The notes under the pieces were generated by a model. The model saw only the letters and a program-made list of their open reading frames with translations, was not told the origin of the DNA and searched no databases. From Balneolaceae bacterium UBA3186 (lineage in GTDB: Bacteria; Bacteroidota; Rhodothermia; Balneolales; Balneolaceae), in contig DEXK01000011.1 of NCBI GenBank assembly GCA_002364085.1, forward strand, positions 17,761-81,760: a stretch of 64,000 nt of DNA, given 5' to 3'. Shown here piece by piece: positions 1 to 8,441 of this stretch. Position numbers and translations under genes: made by a program. The stretch's first letter is position 1. Every line of letters begins with the position of its first letter.

Positions 1-2
1 TT

Positions 3-689
3 GAATTAGCTTTTAGTAGTAGTCAGGATTTTTCAAACGCCCGAAAATTAGCTGCTTCAGGAAGTAAAGTTGTCGTTTCTCAGGATGCATCTGATGCTAA
101 CAATCAAACAAATGCATTTTATGTGTATGAGATTGGCGACAATTCTGCTACACTTGCAAATACCTATACTGCAGATATTAACCTTTGGGACATTCAATTT
201 TCTGGAAACAGCTTATATGCAATACAAGACAACTCAGATACTTTGGCTGTGTATAATAATTTCCTTAGTAATGCCAATGGGGCAGTGTCACCTGATTCTA
301 AAGTTCAAATAGAAGGTATTGTAAGAACTCATGCTTTATATTATAGCGCTTCAACTGACATTATGTTCTTGAGTGATATTGGAGACGCAGGAAGTTCTAC
401 TGATGGAGCAATTCATGTAATTACAGATTTCAGTTCCAAATTTAATGCAGCAGGAAATAACGGCTCTATTTCAACTTCTGATCAAATTATAATTGAAGGA
501 AGTAATACTCAACTTGGAAATCCAGTTGGTTTGGCTTACGATTCTACCTCTCAAAAGATCTATGTTGCAGAAAGAGCTGTAGATGGTGGGAAGTTGTTGG
601 AATTTAGTTTGCCAACAACTAATGGCAATCCTTCTCCTACTTATTCTCAAAACTTTGCCGGAGCTGCAGCAGTTTATTTAGCAAACTAA
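3..689 (+). CDS. Secreted beta-propeller-like protein, 3' part only
   Basis: The frame is open from the window edge to a TAA at 687-689, so the N-terminus lies outside. The visible 228 residues are rich in Ser, Asn, Asp, Ala and Gly and contain short strand-turn units such as LWDIQFSGNSLYAI, GLAYDSTSQKIYVAER and LLEFSLP. This pattern is typical of extracellular NHL/SMP-30-like propeller blades. There is no Cys in the visible part. An internal GTG at 123 could be called as a start, but the frame continues upstream with the same composition, so a truncated gene is the better reading. It is followed by a strong bidirectional terminator. The specific function is unknown; a ligand-binding or surface propeller is only an inference. 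Confidence 0.6.
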   Translation, partial: ELAFSSSQDFSNARKLAASGSKVVVSQDASDANNQTNAFYVYEIGDNSATLANTYTADINLWDIQFSGNSLYAIQDNSDTLAVYNNFLSNANGAVSPDSKVQIEGIVRTHALYYSASTDIMFLSDIGDAGSSTDGAIHVITDFSSKFNAAGNNGSISTSDQIIIEGSNTQLGNPVGLAYDSTSQKIYVAERAVDGGKLLEFSLPTTNGNPSPTYSQNFAGAAAVYLAN

Positions 690-717
690 GAGAAGTTATT
701 CCCAAAATTAGATTAAG

Positions 718-746
718 AAGGGATGTTTTATAACATCCCTTTTTTT
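718..746. terminator. Bidirectional Rho-independent terminator
   Basis: A perfect 10-bp stem (AAGGGATGTT / AACATCCCTT) with a 4-nt loop TTAT is followed on the + strand by a T run at 740-746. It lies between the stop at 689 and the convergent gene ending at 749, so it can serve both directions. Confidence 0.85.
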
Positions 747-748
747 GT

Positions 749-1960
749 TTAAAAGAAAGAAGAGAGTTGAAGTCTAAACGCAGATTCTGATAAATCAAAA
801 TCACCCTGATCGGAAAAAGAGGCTTTTAATAAAGCATTTGGAGCAAATTTATATCCAAACACTGCCGATAATCTGGAAACATCTTGGTCCCAATCGAAAG
901 AAGAATTTGATTCAGGATCGTTAGCATTCAAAAATAATAGATGTTCTGCCCGGAATGCAATATAACTACCTGTTAATGAGGGAGGCTCAAATTTGAAATC
1001 TATATTTCCTGAAAGGTTGCTTAAATTATATTCACACAAATTTCCCACGCAACTAGTGTTGAACTGATTAGAAATAAATGCAGGTGTCTTCCAGTTTGAA
1101 TAGATCACCTCACTTATAATCTCAAAGTAGGTAAAAGCGATTTTAGTGTCAGCACCCAATAGCAATTGGTAAAACTTCTGAAAGCTTTCTTGAGATCGTA
1201 CGGAGTTATTTAGTGGATCACCTTGCATAAAATTACCAAAGCTCATTGAAATACCTTGTTCCCAAAATACAGACGGTCTATAGAATAATCTGGAAGTTAG
1301 AGCCACATTAGGTAGGGAAGAACGGTTGCGGATGGTAATAGGAGTTCCATTTGTTATTGCAGCATCCAAAAACAGTCGATTTTTTTTGATCTCTAATTGA
1401 GTGCCGATTCCAGTTACATATCCCGCAAAATAAAGAGTACTAAGGCCAACGTCACCTTCCTCATACTCTTCATTAGTATTATTTCCGGCTTCAGGCCAGT
1501 AACCTCTGATGTCAGACATATTAGTAAAATAACTGTAGGCTAGAGGATGTTGCACAAAAACCCTATCAGTAGACAATTGGCGTTTTGTATAAAATCCGAA
1601 AGGAGAAATAAATCTACCGACTTTAACGATATAAGAATTATCTGGATTATCCCAAGTTAGGCTTGCCAATGAAATTCTTGGAGGGTTTAATTTGCCACTT
1701 CCCCAAGTATCTAACTGTATCCGGCTTTCAAAAAAAATGTTATCACTAACAGGAGCAAAAAGGAATGCATTAAGTTGAGTAACTGCTAAATTAAGTTCGC
1801 TGAATTTTTTAGAGATCCCGTTTGTAATAAACCTTGATTCTTCACCGCCACCTGACAACTCTAAATCTAAAGAGCCATTTATTTGAACCTGTGCAGAGCT
1901 TATTATTGATAAACTAAAAAGAAAAAAAAGGGTACTAATAAATATTTTTTTAGAATTCAT
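749..1960 (-). CDS. Outer-membrane beta-barrel protein, module 1
   Basis: 403 residues. An N-terminal signal peptide (residues 1-23, ending ISSAQ) is followed by alternating polar/aromatic strands such as NIFFESRIQLDTWGSG and ALLKASFSDQGDF. The C-terminus is LQLSSFF, the terminal aromatic expected of an outer-membrane barrel. It is clearly paralogous to the protein at 15305-16537: both have QISG/QVNGSLDLEL-type starts, VGRFISPFG / AGRFITPYG, and similar closing strands. It is the last gene of a leftward three-gene set behind a membrane cyclase (28-nt gap) and a cupredoxin-like protein. I infer a porin-like or surface-exposed barrel serving the same pathway. The substrate is unknown. Confidence 0.7.
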   Translation of the reverse strand: MNSKKIFISTLFFLFSLSIISSAQVQINGSLDLELSGGGEESRFITNGISKKFSELNLAVTQLNAFLFAPVSDNIFFESRIQLDTWGSGKLNPPRISLASLTWDNPDNSYIVKVGRFISPFGFYTKRQLSTDRVFVQHPLAYSYFTNMSDIRGYWPEAGNNTNEEYEEGDVGLSTLYFAGYVTGIGTQLEIKKNRLFLDAAITNGTPITIRNRSSLPNVALTSRLFYRPSVFWEQGISMSFGNFMQGDPLNNSVRSQESFQKFYQLLLGADTKIAFTYFEIISEVIYSNWKTPAFISNQFNTSCVGNLCEYNLSNLSGNIDFKFEPPSLTGSYIAFRAEHLLFLNANDPESNSSFDWDQDVSRLSAVFGYKFAPNALLKASFSDQGDFDLSESAFRLQLSSFF

Positions 1961-1988
1961 GTAGATGAAATTTGATCAAATTTTAAAA

Positions 1989-3692
1989 TTAGTCTTGTTC
2001 TATTTCATAGAGGACTTCAGAAACAACTACACTTCCTTTAAACCCTTTTAGGTCTTGTGCACCTACTTCTCTAAAACTAAGTCCTTCTATTTCATGGCTA
2101 TATTGGCTAATTAAGTCCTTTGGGATTAAAATTTGATTGTTCTTAGCAGAGGAACATAATCGAGCACATAAATTAACTTCAGAACCAATTACCGTATAAT
2201 CCATACGTTCTTTAGCTCCCATATTGCCAAGAATTACTTTTCCGTAGTTGATACCAATTCCAATACCATCAAAAAATTCGTTTAGTTCTGAATCAGATTT
2301 GAAATCTTTTTGAATTTCAATCGCAGAGATTATTGCGGCCTTTAGCGAATCAACACCTGCAAATAAAGCAATTACAGAATCACCTACATACTTATCAATA
2401 GAACCGTTATTCATAAGAACGGTATCAGCTTGTTTACCTAGTGTCTTATTTAATTTTTCCAGAAATTCTTCCGGTGTAGAAGTAGAAATTTTAGATGTCG
2501 AACCTCGAATATCTGTAAATAAAATTGCAAGCTCCTGAAAAGAGGCTTTTTCATTCAGATCGATGGTTTGTTTTTCCTGGATCATTTTTAGAGTGTGATC
2601 ACCAACGTATTTAGTAAGAGCGAACCTTTCCCGTAACCCCTGAATCATCTCATTAAATGTTTTAGTAAGTATACCAACTTCATCATTGGAGTTTGACTCT
2701 ACCTCAACATTTAGGTCGCCTTCCCTTACTTTCAGCATGGCAGTAGTAAGTCTCTGTATTGGACCAGAAAAAGCTCCTGCAATTATAAAGGCAATCGGTA
2801 CAATTACAAGAAAACTAGAAGCGGCGATCAGTAAAATATTGCTTTGAATAATTCCTAAGATTTTAAATTGTACATCTACAGGCACGTAAGCGAGGTAGTA
2901 AGCTCTTTCACCTGTTCCCAAAGGGCTGATAAAAGCTAAAACTTCAATTCCATTTAAATTTTCTCTAAAAGGTACGCTGATCTTTAAACTAGAAGTTAAT
3001 GAGTCAATTAATTCTTCTTTGGAATCTATAAATTCACCAAAAATCTCCATGTCTTCATTTTCATCAGAATATGCTATTGGTGTTTCATCAAGAAACATTA
3101 TTACATCAAGTGGAGTATTTTGTTTTAGTAATTTTGCTTCAGAATCTTGAAACTTAGTACCAAGAGTAGTAGTTCCAATGATAGTATTTCCGGCATAAAC
3201 TGGTATGGTTACTACCTGAAATAGCTCGCCATCAACAGCCCATAGTCTTGGCCACTGAATATTTATTGGTGGTTCAATTCCGTTAAGTGCATTTTGAACG
3301 CTAGCTCTTTCGGAAAGGTCAGTATTAATTTTGTTTGTGTTGTTTAACCAACCGATTACAGTTCCATCATTATTGGTTACAACAAAAAGGTCCGACTTAA
3401 TAAAAAGAGCAAATTCACCAATCGATTGAGTAACTGAAGCAGGGTCATCGAGTTCAACATTTGCTTTAAAGTTAGAATTCTCACTTATTAAATAAGCTGA
3501 TTCAACAAGTCTGTCGTATTGTAGCGTTTGTTGTTGCTTGAAAAAGCCTTGTAATTGACTAAAGTCTAAAACTATATCCTCGTTTAGGGTTTTAGAAAAA
3601 GTATTGTTCACCGCTGTAAGCACTGTAATAAGTACTACCAACGTAAGACCAATAAGTAGAATAATTAATTTGGTACTAATTCTTAAGTTCAA
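1989..3692 (-). CDS. Transmembrane class III adenylate/guanylate cyclase with HAMP, module 1
   Basis: 567 residues. TM1 is at about 8-28, followed by an extracytoplasmic sensor of about 250 residues with Cache-like features (FVVTNNDGTVIGWL). TM2 is at about 283-306, a HAMP domain at about 305-358, and a class III nucleotide cyclase domain at about 385-560. Catalytic landmarks are intact: first metal Asp in FTDIRGST, purine Lys and second metal Asp in DKYVGDSVIALF, and the Asp of MDYTVIGSEVNL with following Asn and Arg. That Asp favours adenine, so cAMP is the likely product. The start codon is TTG at 3692, 2 nt after the upstream stop, implying translational coupling with the cupredoxin gene. 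A paralogue in the same arrangement lies at 16539-18329. The signal sensed is unknown. Confidence 0.88.
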   Translation of the reverse strand: MNLRISTKLIILLIGLTLVVLITVLTAVNNTFSKTLNEDIVLDFSQLQGFFKQQQTLQYDRLVESAYLISENSNFKANVELDDPASVTQSIGEFALFIKSDLFVVTNNDGTVIGWLNNTNKINTDLSERASVQNALNGIEPPINIQWPRLWAVDGELFQVVTIPVYAGNTIIGTTTLGTKFQDSEAKLLKQNTPLDVIMFLDETPIAYSDENEDMEIFGEFIDSKEELIDSLTSSLKISVPFRENLNGIEVLAFISPLGTGERAYYLAYVPVDVQFKILGIIQSNILLIAASSFLVIVPIAFIIAGAFSGPIQRLTTAMLKVREGDLNVEVESNSNDEVGILTKTFNEMIQGLRERFALTKYVGDHTLKMIQEKQTIDLNEKASFQELAILFTDIRGSTSKISTSTPEEFLEKLNKTLGKQADTVLMNNGSIDKYVGDSVIALFAGVDSLKAAIISAIEIQKDFKSDSELNEFFDGIGIGINYGKVILGNMGAKERMDYTVIGSEVNLCARLCSSAKNNQILIPKDLISQYSHEIEGLSFREVGAQDLKGFKGSVVVSEVLYEIEQD

Positions 3693-3694
3693 AT

Positions 3695-4447
3695 TTATTC
3701 AGATAAGTTAAAATCGGTTTGTTCAGTACTATTAGTTTGTAAGGAAACAGTTCTAGACTGTATATCAAAAGAAGGGTTGTACACTCGAATTTCATATTCT
3801 CCTTCAGGTAAATCCTTTAATTCGTAGCTTCCATCTTCATTAAGTCTAGTAAAATAAGGGGTGTCTAAACTCAATATAGTTGCTTTCATTTGTGAGTGCA
3901 CATCACAAAATAGAGTTATAGGACCTATCCCTGTTACTTTCCATTTTGGAGCGTCGATTTGCTTTGAATATACATCACCGGTTTCTCTTCTACCGATATT
4001 AAATTTTGAGCCCGGTGTAAGCGAAAACACATTATGGAAAAAAGGATCATTATTAACGAATTGAACAATAGTACCTACAGTAACAGGAGTTACATTTGGT
4101 AAAAAAACAGCATCTATTTGTTCGATTCTAACAGGTTCTCCACTCATATCATCAGGAATAGAAAAAGAAAGTGGGTGAGCACTAACAATGGTATTCGAGA
4201 ACCTAGTGCCCTCTGCATCAGTATTTTTTTCTGAGTTTGAATCTGATGAACTTGTATTTCCTCTGCTTCTGTAACTGGAACCTCTGAATTGACGTCTTGC
4301 TGTAGATTGATCAGGTACGGTTACTGTACCTGATATTGTTCCGTTAAATTGGTTCACTGAAAAAGAGTTGGATTTTTTTTCGACATCTTTTGACGAAAAA
4401 GCGGTAATAAATGCAATTACCACAAAAGCTAGTATATACTTTGCCAT
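3695..4447 (-). CDS. Periplasmic cupredoxin-like protein with C-terminal carboxypeptidase-regulatory-like domain, module 1
   Basis: 250 residues with an N-terminal hydrophobic export segment (residues 3-17). A low-complexity Arg/Ser/Gly stretch (about 50-75) is followed by a cupredoxin-like fold (about 95-195) and a CarboxypepD-regulatory-like beta domain (about 200-247, GSYELKDLPEGEYEIRV). Possible type 1 copper ligands are His in FFHNVFSL and Cys, His and Met in FCDVHSQM (C-x2-H-x2-M). Similar proteins are often labelled methylamine-utilisation or plastocyanin-like in databases. The gene stops 2 nt before the cyclase TTG start, and the same 2-nt spacing recurs in module 2. It may act as the periplasmic redox or ligand partner of the cyclase sensor; that role is inference. 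Confidence 0.75.
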   Translation of the reverse strand: MAKYILAFVVIAFITAFSSKDVEKKSNSFSVNQFNGTISGTVTVPDQSTARRQFRGSSYRSRGNTSSSDSNSEKNTDAEGTRFSNTIVSAHPLSFSIPDDMSGEPVRIEQIDAVFLPNVTPVTVGTIVQFVNNDPFFHNVFSLTPGSKFNIGRRETGDVYSKQIDAPKWKVTGIGPITLFCDVHSQMKATILSLDTPYFTRLNEDGSYELKDLPEGEYEIRVYNPSFDIQSRTVSLQTNSTEQTDFNLSE

Positions 4448-4517
4448 TTTTTATATCTAAATACGTACACCGTTAACTGTAGGATTGGAATGAATATAGT
4501 AAAACAGCTAAGCTTTT

Positions 4518-5078
4518 CTAAAACTCTTGCAACATGATTTTAGTAGTGTCGGAAGGTACTAAAAAAGGATCTACTGTATCATATACAACCCAAGCATCTC
4601 TTATAAATCTTTTAACTAATTTAGAAAAAGTAAGGGCCAGTTCTTTATTATGAAAATCACCAACGTGAACTCTATAATATGGGGTTTTAAAGAACGTATA
4701 AGTTTCAGCTTGATAACCGCTGATAGTAGTATCTGACCAAGCTCTGAATTGAGATGCAATGGTATCCGCATCGAAAACATTTTGTCCTGAATATATCTGG
4801 ATTCTATATCCTTTAGTTAAGTCGACTTCAGCTTCTTGTTCTTTTTTTATCTTTGCATATTCTTCCGGAATCAAATTATTATTTGATGTATATGTATCAG
4901 AAAGATTGCTGATCAACAAAAGTTCATTATCTGCAATATCAGTATCAGTCATTTGTTCATTGTTTTCACTCTCCATGCCTTGCTGATTTAAATCAGTTGA
5001 TGTTTGAGAAGACGCACACCCTAACATTAGAATTGAAACGATAAGAATGGTTACTGATATGTAAGACAGCGCATTCAT
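4518..5078 (-). CDS. SPOR-domain lipoprotein
   Basis: I choose the ATG at 5078 (186 residues). It overlaps the TGA of the upstream gene as TGATG, and from there a clean lipoprotein signal peptide begins (MNALSYISV... with lipobox LMLGC). An in-frame ATG 21 nt upstream is less likely. The mature part has an acidic linker, then a SPOR-like domain (about residues 85-170 of the product) recognisable from KGYRIQIYSGQNVFDAD and YYRVHVGDFHNKELA. SPOR domains bind denuded glycan strands of peptidoglycan, often at division sites. Its coupling to an aldehyde dehydrogenase-like gene is unusual and may be only transcriptional convenience. Confidence 0.75.
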   Translation of the reverse strand: MNALSYISVTILIVSILMLGCASSQTSTDLNQQGMESENNEQMTDTDIADNELLLISNLSDTYTSNNNLIPEEYAKIKKEQEAEVDLTKGYRIQIYSGQNVFDADTIASQFRAWSDTTISGYQAETYTFFKTPYYRVHVGDFHNKELALTFSKLVKRFIRDAWVVYDTVDPFLVPSDTTKIMLQEF

Positions 5079-5944
5079 CAAAAGCCTACAGGGTGCCAAG
5101 TTGTTTTTGTTTCTTGGAAATCAACAATAAAATAAGGGTTAGCTGAATCTTCCTCGTACCAATCGGAGATATTTTTCTTAACTACTCTTTTTATGTTGTT
5201 GGAAGCCAATTCGTCTATTTTCGTTTTAGTCTCCTTGTCGAGTTCATCAGTATAAAGAATCGAATTAACATCCATATGAGAACTAAAGTGTTCTACTAAT
5301 TCTGATCTTATTCCTGTAATAATATTTACTACTCCGCCAGGTACATCGGAAGAATTTAAAACTTCAGCAAAACTAATAGCAGGAAGTGGATATTGCTCAG
5401 AAGCATGAACGATACAAGTATTACCGCCTGCAATGATTGGTGAAATCACTGATACGAGTCCCAATAATGGGCTGGCTTCGGGAGCTAATACAGAAACAAC
5501 TCCGGTAGGCTCAAGAATACTAAAATTGAAGTGTGAGCTTGCTACGGGATTCACAGAACCAAATACTTGCAGGTATTTATCTGTCCAACCTGCATAATAG
5601 ATCAATCGATCAATAGAAGCATTGATATCCGCATCCGCTTCTTCTTTTGAAAAACCAATTTGGCCCAATTCTTTTACAAATTGATCTCTTCGGTTTTCCA
5701 TCATTTCTGCGATCCTGTAGAGAATTTGTCCTTTGTTGTATGAAGTTCTTGAACTCCATCCACTGAAAGCAGCTCTTGCTGCTAAAACGGCATCTCTGAA
5801 ATCTTTTCTGGTGCAACGGCATGCATTTGCCAAAAAATCACCTTCGCTGTCAAAAACTTTATAGTAATGCCCTGATTCGCTTCTTGGAAACGATCCGCCA
5901 ACGTAGGTTTTGTATGTTTTTTGAACTTCTATTCTTTCACTCAT
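5078..5944 (-). CDS. Short, probably non-catalytic aldehyde dehydrogenase-family protein (ALDH16 C-terminal-half-like)
   Basis: 288 residues, about 60% of a normal ALDH. It aligns with the N-terminal cofactor-binding half (YVGGSFPRSESG..., YYAGWTDKYLQV, EPTGVVSVLAPEASPLLG, AGGNTCIVHASE, PGGVVNIITG) but stops before the catalytic Glu and Cys motifs, and the PWNFP Asn position reads APEASP. The ORF has normal start and stop codons, sits 9 nt after the full-length ALDH and is coupled to the next gene by TGATG, so it does not look like a random pseudogene. In ALDH16 proteins a full ALDH domain is fused to a second, degenerate ALDH domain. The two genes here (501+288 residues) look like a split version. 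That assignment is inference. Confidence 0.7.
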   Translation of the reverse strand: MSERIEVQKTYKTYVGGSFPRSESGHYYKVFDSEGDFLANACRCTRKDFRDAVLAARAAFSGWSSRTSYNKGQILYRIAEMMENRRDQFVKELGQIGFSKEEADADINASIDRLIYYAGWTDKYLQVFGSVNPVASSHFNFSILEPTGVVSVLAPEASPLLGLVSVISPIIAGGNTCIVHASEQYPLPAISFAEVLNSSDVPGGVVNIITGIRSELVEHFSSHMDVNSILYTDELDKETKTKIDELASNNIKRVVKKNISDWYEEDSANPYFIVDFQETKTTWHPVGF

Positions 5945-5953
5945 TATAATTCC

Positions 5954-7459
5954 TTATTTCAAATTCAGGTAAGCTGATAATCCGTGTAACCCGCCTTCGC
6001 GGCCAACACCACTTTCTTTGTAACCACCGAAAGGTGAGGTTGGATCAAATTTATTGTATGTATTCGCCCAAACAACTCCGGATCTTAATGCTTTTCCGAC
6101 TTTAAATATTTTCGAACCTTTATCAGTCCATACACCACCGGCTAAACCAAAAGGTGTGTTATTAGCTTTTTCAATAGCCTCATCAGCCGTTCTAAATGTT
6201 TGAACGGTAAGAACAGGGCCGAATATCTCTTCCTGAACTACTCTGTTTGATTGAGATACATTTGTGAATAGAGTAGGGCGGATGTAATATCCGGATTCAG
6301 GAACAGAACATTTACTTTGATATACTTCAGCACCTTCTTCAACTCCCAATTCCAGATAACTGTTTACCCGGTCAAATTGTTCTTTGGAATTGATGGCGCC
6401 AATGTCTGTGTTTTTATCCAGAGGATGACCAACAATCAAAGTCTCCAATCTGTCTTTCAATTTCATGATCACTTTATCAGCGATGTTTTCCTGAACCAGT
6501 AATCGTGATCCGGCACAACAAACATGTCCCTGATTGAAATAAATTGCATTTATAATGCCCTCTACAGCCTGATCGATCGGAGCATCTTCAAATAAAATTA
6601 AAGCGCCTTTACCACCAAGTTCCAACGTGTATTTTTTGTCGGTTCCTGCAAGTGATTTTTGAATGATCTTTCCCACATTGGTGGATCCGGTAAACGCTAT
6701 TTTGTCAATATCTTTATGATTAACAATTTCAGCTCCGGTTTGACCTGCTCCGGTTACGATATTTACTACACCATCTGGTAAGCCTGCATCTTTTACTAAC
6801 TCGGCAAACATCATTGCAGTAAGAGAAGTGGTTTCAGCTGGTTTAAGAACCACTGTATTTCCACAAGCAAGGGCAGGGGCTATTTTCCAAGCCAACATCA
6901 ATAGAGGAAAGTTCCAGGGTATAATTTGTCCACATACACCTACAGGTTTAGGTTTTTTTCCAGGAAAAGCATATTCCAATTTATCAGCCCATCCGGCATA
7001 GTAAAAGAAATACGCGGCGGCTAATGGAATATCAACATCTCGGGATTCCCGAATTGGTTTACCTCCATCTATTGATTCAGCGATCGCAAATTCTCTTGCT
7101 CTTTCCTGAAGCATTCTGGCTATCCGGTAAATATATTTAGCTCTGGAACTTGGTTTAAGTTCAGACCATTCCCCTTTAAATGCTTTTCTGGCAGCTTTTA
7201 CTGCTTTATCTACATCTTTCTGAGTGGCCTCAGCAAATTGTGTAATTTCTTTTTCAGTAGATGGGCTCAGGCTTTTGAAATAGCGGTCTTTAGATGGTTT
7301 TACAAATTTTCCACTAATAAATAATTCATACTTATCTTTTATCTCAAGATTTGCAGAGCTCTCAGGAGCTTCAGAATATTCCCATAGAGAAGCAAAATCC
7401 AATTTTGAGTTAGGAGAAGTGGGTTTGTAAGTAGATTCTTTAGTCTTTGTTTCGGACAT
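5954..7459 (-). CDS. NAD(P)-dependent aldehyde dehydrogenase (ALDH16-like catalytic subunit)
   Basis: 501 residues, the full length for the family. Motifs in order: oxyanion-hole Asn in IIPWNFPLLML, cofactor motif FTGSTNVGK, general-base Glu in LELGGKGA, catalytic Cys in NQGHVCCAGSR, EEIFGPV, and the C-terminal PFGGYKESGVGREGG. All key residues are present. It lies 13 nt downstream of deoC and 9 nt before a short ALDH-like gene. Because DeoC releases acetaldehyde from deoxyribose 5-phosphate, oxidation of acetaldehyde to acetate is a sensible role. The true substrate cannot be read from sequence. Confidence 0.9.
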   Translation of the reverse strand: MSETKTKESTYKPTSPNSKLDFASLWEYSEAPESSANLEIKDKYELFISGKFVKPSKDRYFKSLSPSTEKEITQFAEATQKDVDKAVKAARKAFKGEWSELKPSSRAKYIYRIARMLQERAREFAIAESIDGGKPIRESRDVDIPLAAAYFFYYAGWADKLEYAFPGKKPKPVGVCGQIIPWNFPLLMLAWKIAPALACGNTVVLKPAETTSLTAMMFAELVKDAGLPDGVVNIVTGAGQTGAEIVNHKDIDKIAFTGSTNVGKIIQKSLAGTDKKYTLELGGKGALILFEDAPIDQAVEGIINAIYFNQGHVCCAGSRLLVQENIADKVIMKLKDRLETLIVGHPLDKNTDIGAINSKEQFDRVNSYLELGVEEGAEVYQSKCSVPESGYYIRPTLFTNVSQSNRVVQEEIFGPVLTVQTFRTADEAIEKANNTPFGLAGGVWTDKGSKIFKVGKALRSGVVWANTYNKFDPTSPFGGYKESGVGREGGLHGLSAYLNLK

Positions 7460-7472
7460 AATGTCTTAGTAG

Positions 7473-8372
7473 TTAATCAATGGAAAAGTAATCAGGACCT
7501 TGGTAATGGCCTGTTTGTTGTTTAACAATTTGCATCAATAAATCGTTAGCAAGTGAACTTGCTCCAAATCGGAAATATTCATTATTGAGCCAGGCAGCAC
7601 CCAAGGTTTCTTTAACCAATACAAGATATTGCAGTGCTTGCTTAGCTGTTCTGATGCCACCTGCAGGTTTCATGCCAACCATTTTATCAGTTTTGTAATA
7701 AAAATCTCTGATCGCTTCTAACATAACTAATGTAACTGGTTGAGTAGCAGCAGGAGAAATTTTACCGGTAGATGTTTTGATAAAATCTGCTCCGGCCTCC
7801 ATAGCTATATCGCTAGCTAGTCTTACATTTTCGAAGGTATGAAGTTCCCCAGTTTCTAGAATTACTTTAAGATGCGCATCTCCACAAGCTTCTTTGATAG
7901 CAGCAATCTCGTCAAATACAAAGTTGTATTCTCCTTCTAGAAAAGCACCTCTTGTGATAACCATATCAACTTCATCAGCACCTTCCTCAACTGCGTACTT
8001 GGTGTCTTCAATTCTGATAGGTAGTGGGGCCATTCCACTAGGGAATGCACTAGCTACACTAGCAACGTTAATATTTGTTCCTCTTAAACTTTCTTTTGCA
8101 ATGCGTACCATATTAGGATATACACAAACAGCAGCTACACTTGGAATATCCGGCATACTTGGATGCGGACTTTTAGCTTTCTGGCATAATTGCCTAACTT
8201 TACCTTCAGAATCTTTACCCTCTAAAGTGGTCAAATCAACCATGCTTAGGGCAAGCTTTAAAGCCTGAACTTTGGATTCTTTTTTGATACTACGCTTATT
8301 AAGTCTTCCTACACGTTCTTCAACCGCTACACGGTCTATGGGTACTTTTTCAAAATTAGTTTCTGGGCGCAT
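7473..8372 (-). CDS. deoC: Deoxyribose-phosphate aldolase
   Basis: 299 residues. DeoC cleaves 2-deoxyribose 5-phosphate to acetaldehyde and glyceraldehyde 3-phosphate. The Schiff-base Lys lies in ADFIKTSTGK, the proton-relay Lys in VGMKPAGGIR, and the catalytic Asp in EVDMVITRGAFLEG; VAAVCVYPNMV is also typical. The protein has an N-terminal extension of about 60 residues relative to the E. coli-type enzyme, as in many Bacteroidota and eukaryotic forms. It is first in a leftward operon with two aldehyde dehydrogenase-family genes. This suggests a deoxynucleoside catabolic unit that deals with the released acetaldehyde. Confidence 0.95.
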   Translation of the reverse strand: MRPETNFEKVPIDRVAVEERVGRLNKRSIKKESKVQALKLALSMVDLTTLEGKDSEGKVRQLCQKAKSPHPSMPDIPSVAAVCVYPNMVRIAKESLRGTNINVASVASAFPSGMAPLPIRIEDTKYAVEEGADEVDMVITRGAFLEGEYNFVFDEIAAIKEACGDAHLKVILETGELHTFENVRLASDIAMEAGADFIKTSTGKISPAATQPVTLVMLEAIRDFYYKTDKMVGMKPAGGIRTAKQALQYLVLVKETLGAAWLNNEYFRFGASSLANDLLMQIVKQQTGHYQGPDYFSID

Positions 8373-8441
8373 TCCTCTTTATTAAATGAACTGTAAAGGT
8401 AAAGAAGATTTTCCTAATATTTAACCAAATCTAGGCAATAC

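Noticed and set aside
5078..5944. Aldehyde dehydrogenase pseudogene
   Set aside because: The short ORF has intact ends, close spacing and TGATG coupling to the next gene, and its missing part is the catalytic half as in the ALDH16 second domain. A decayed copy would be expected to show frameshifts or a leftover 3' half.
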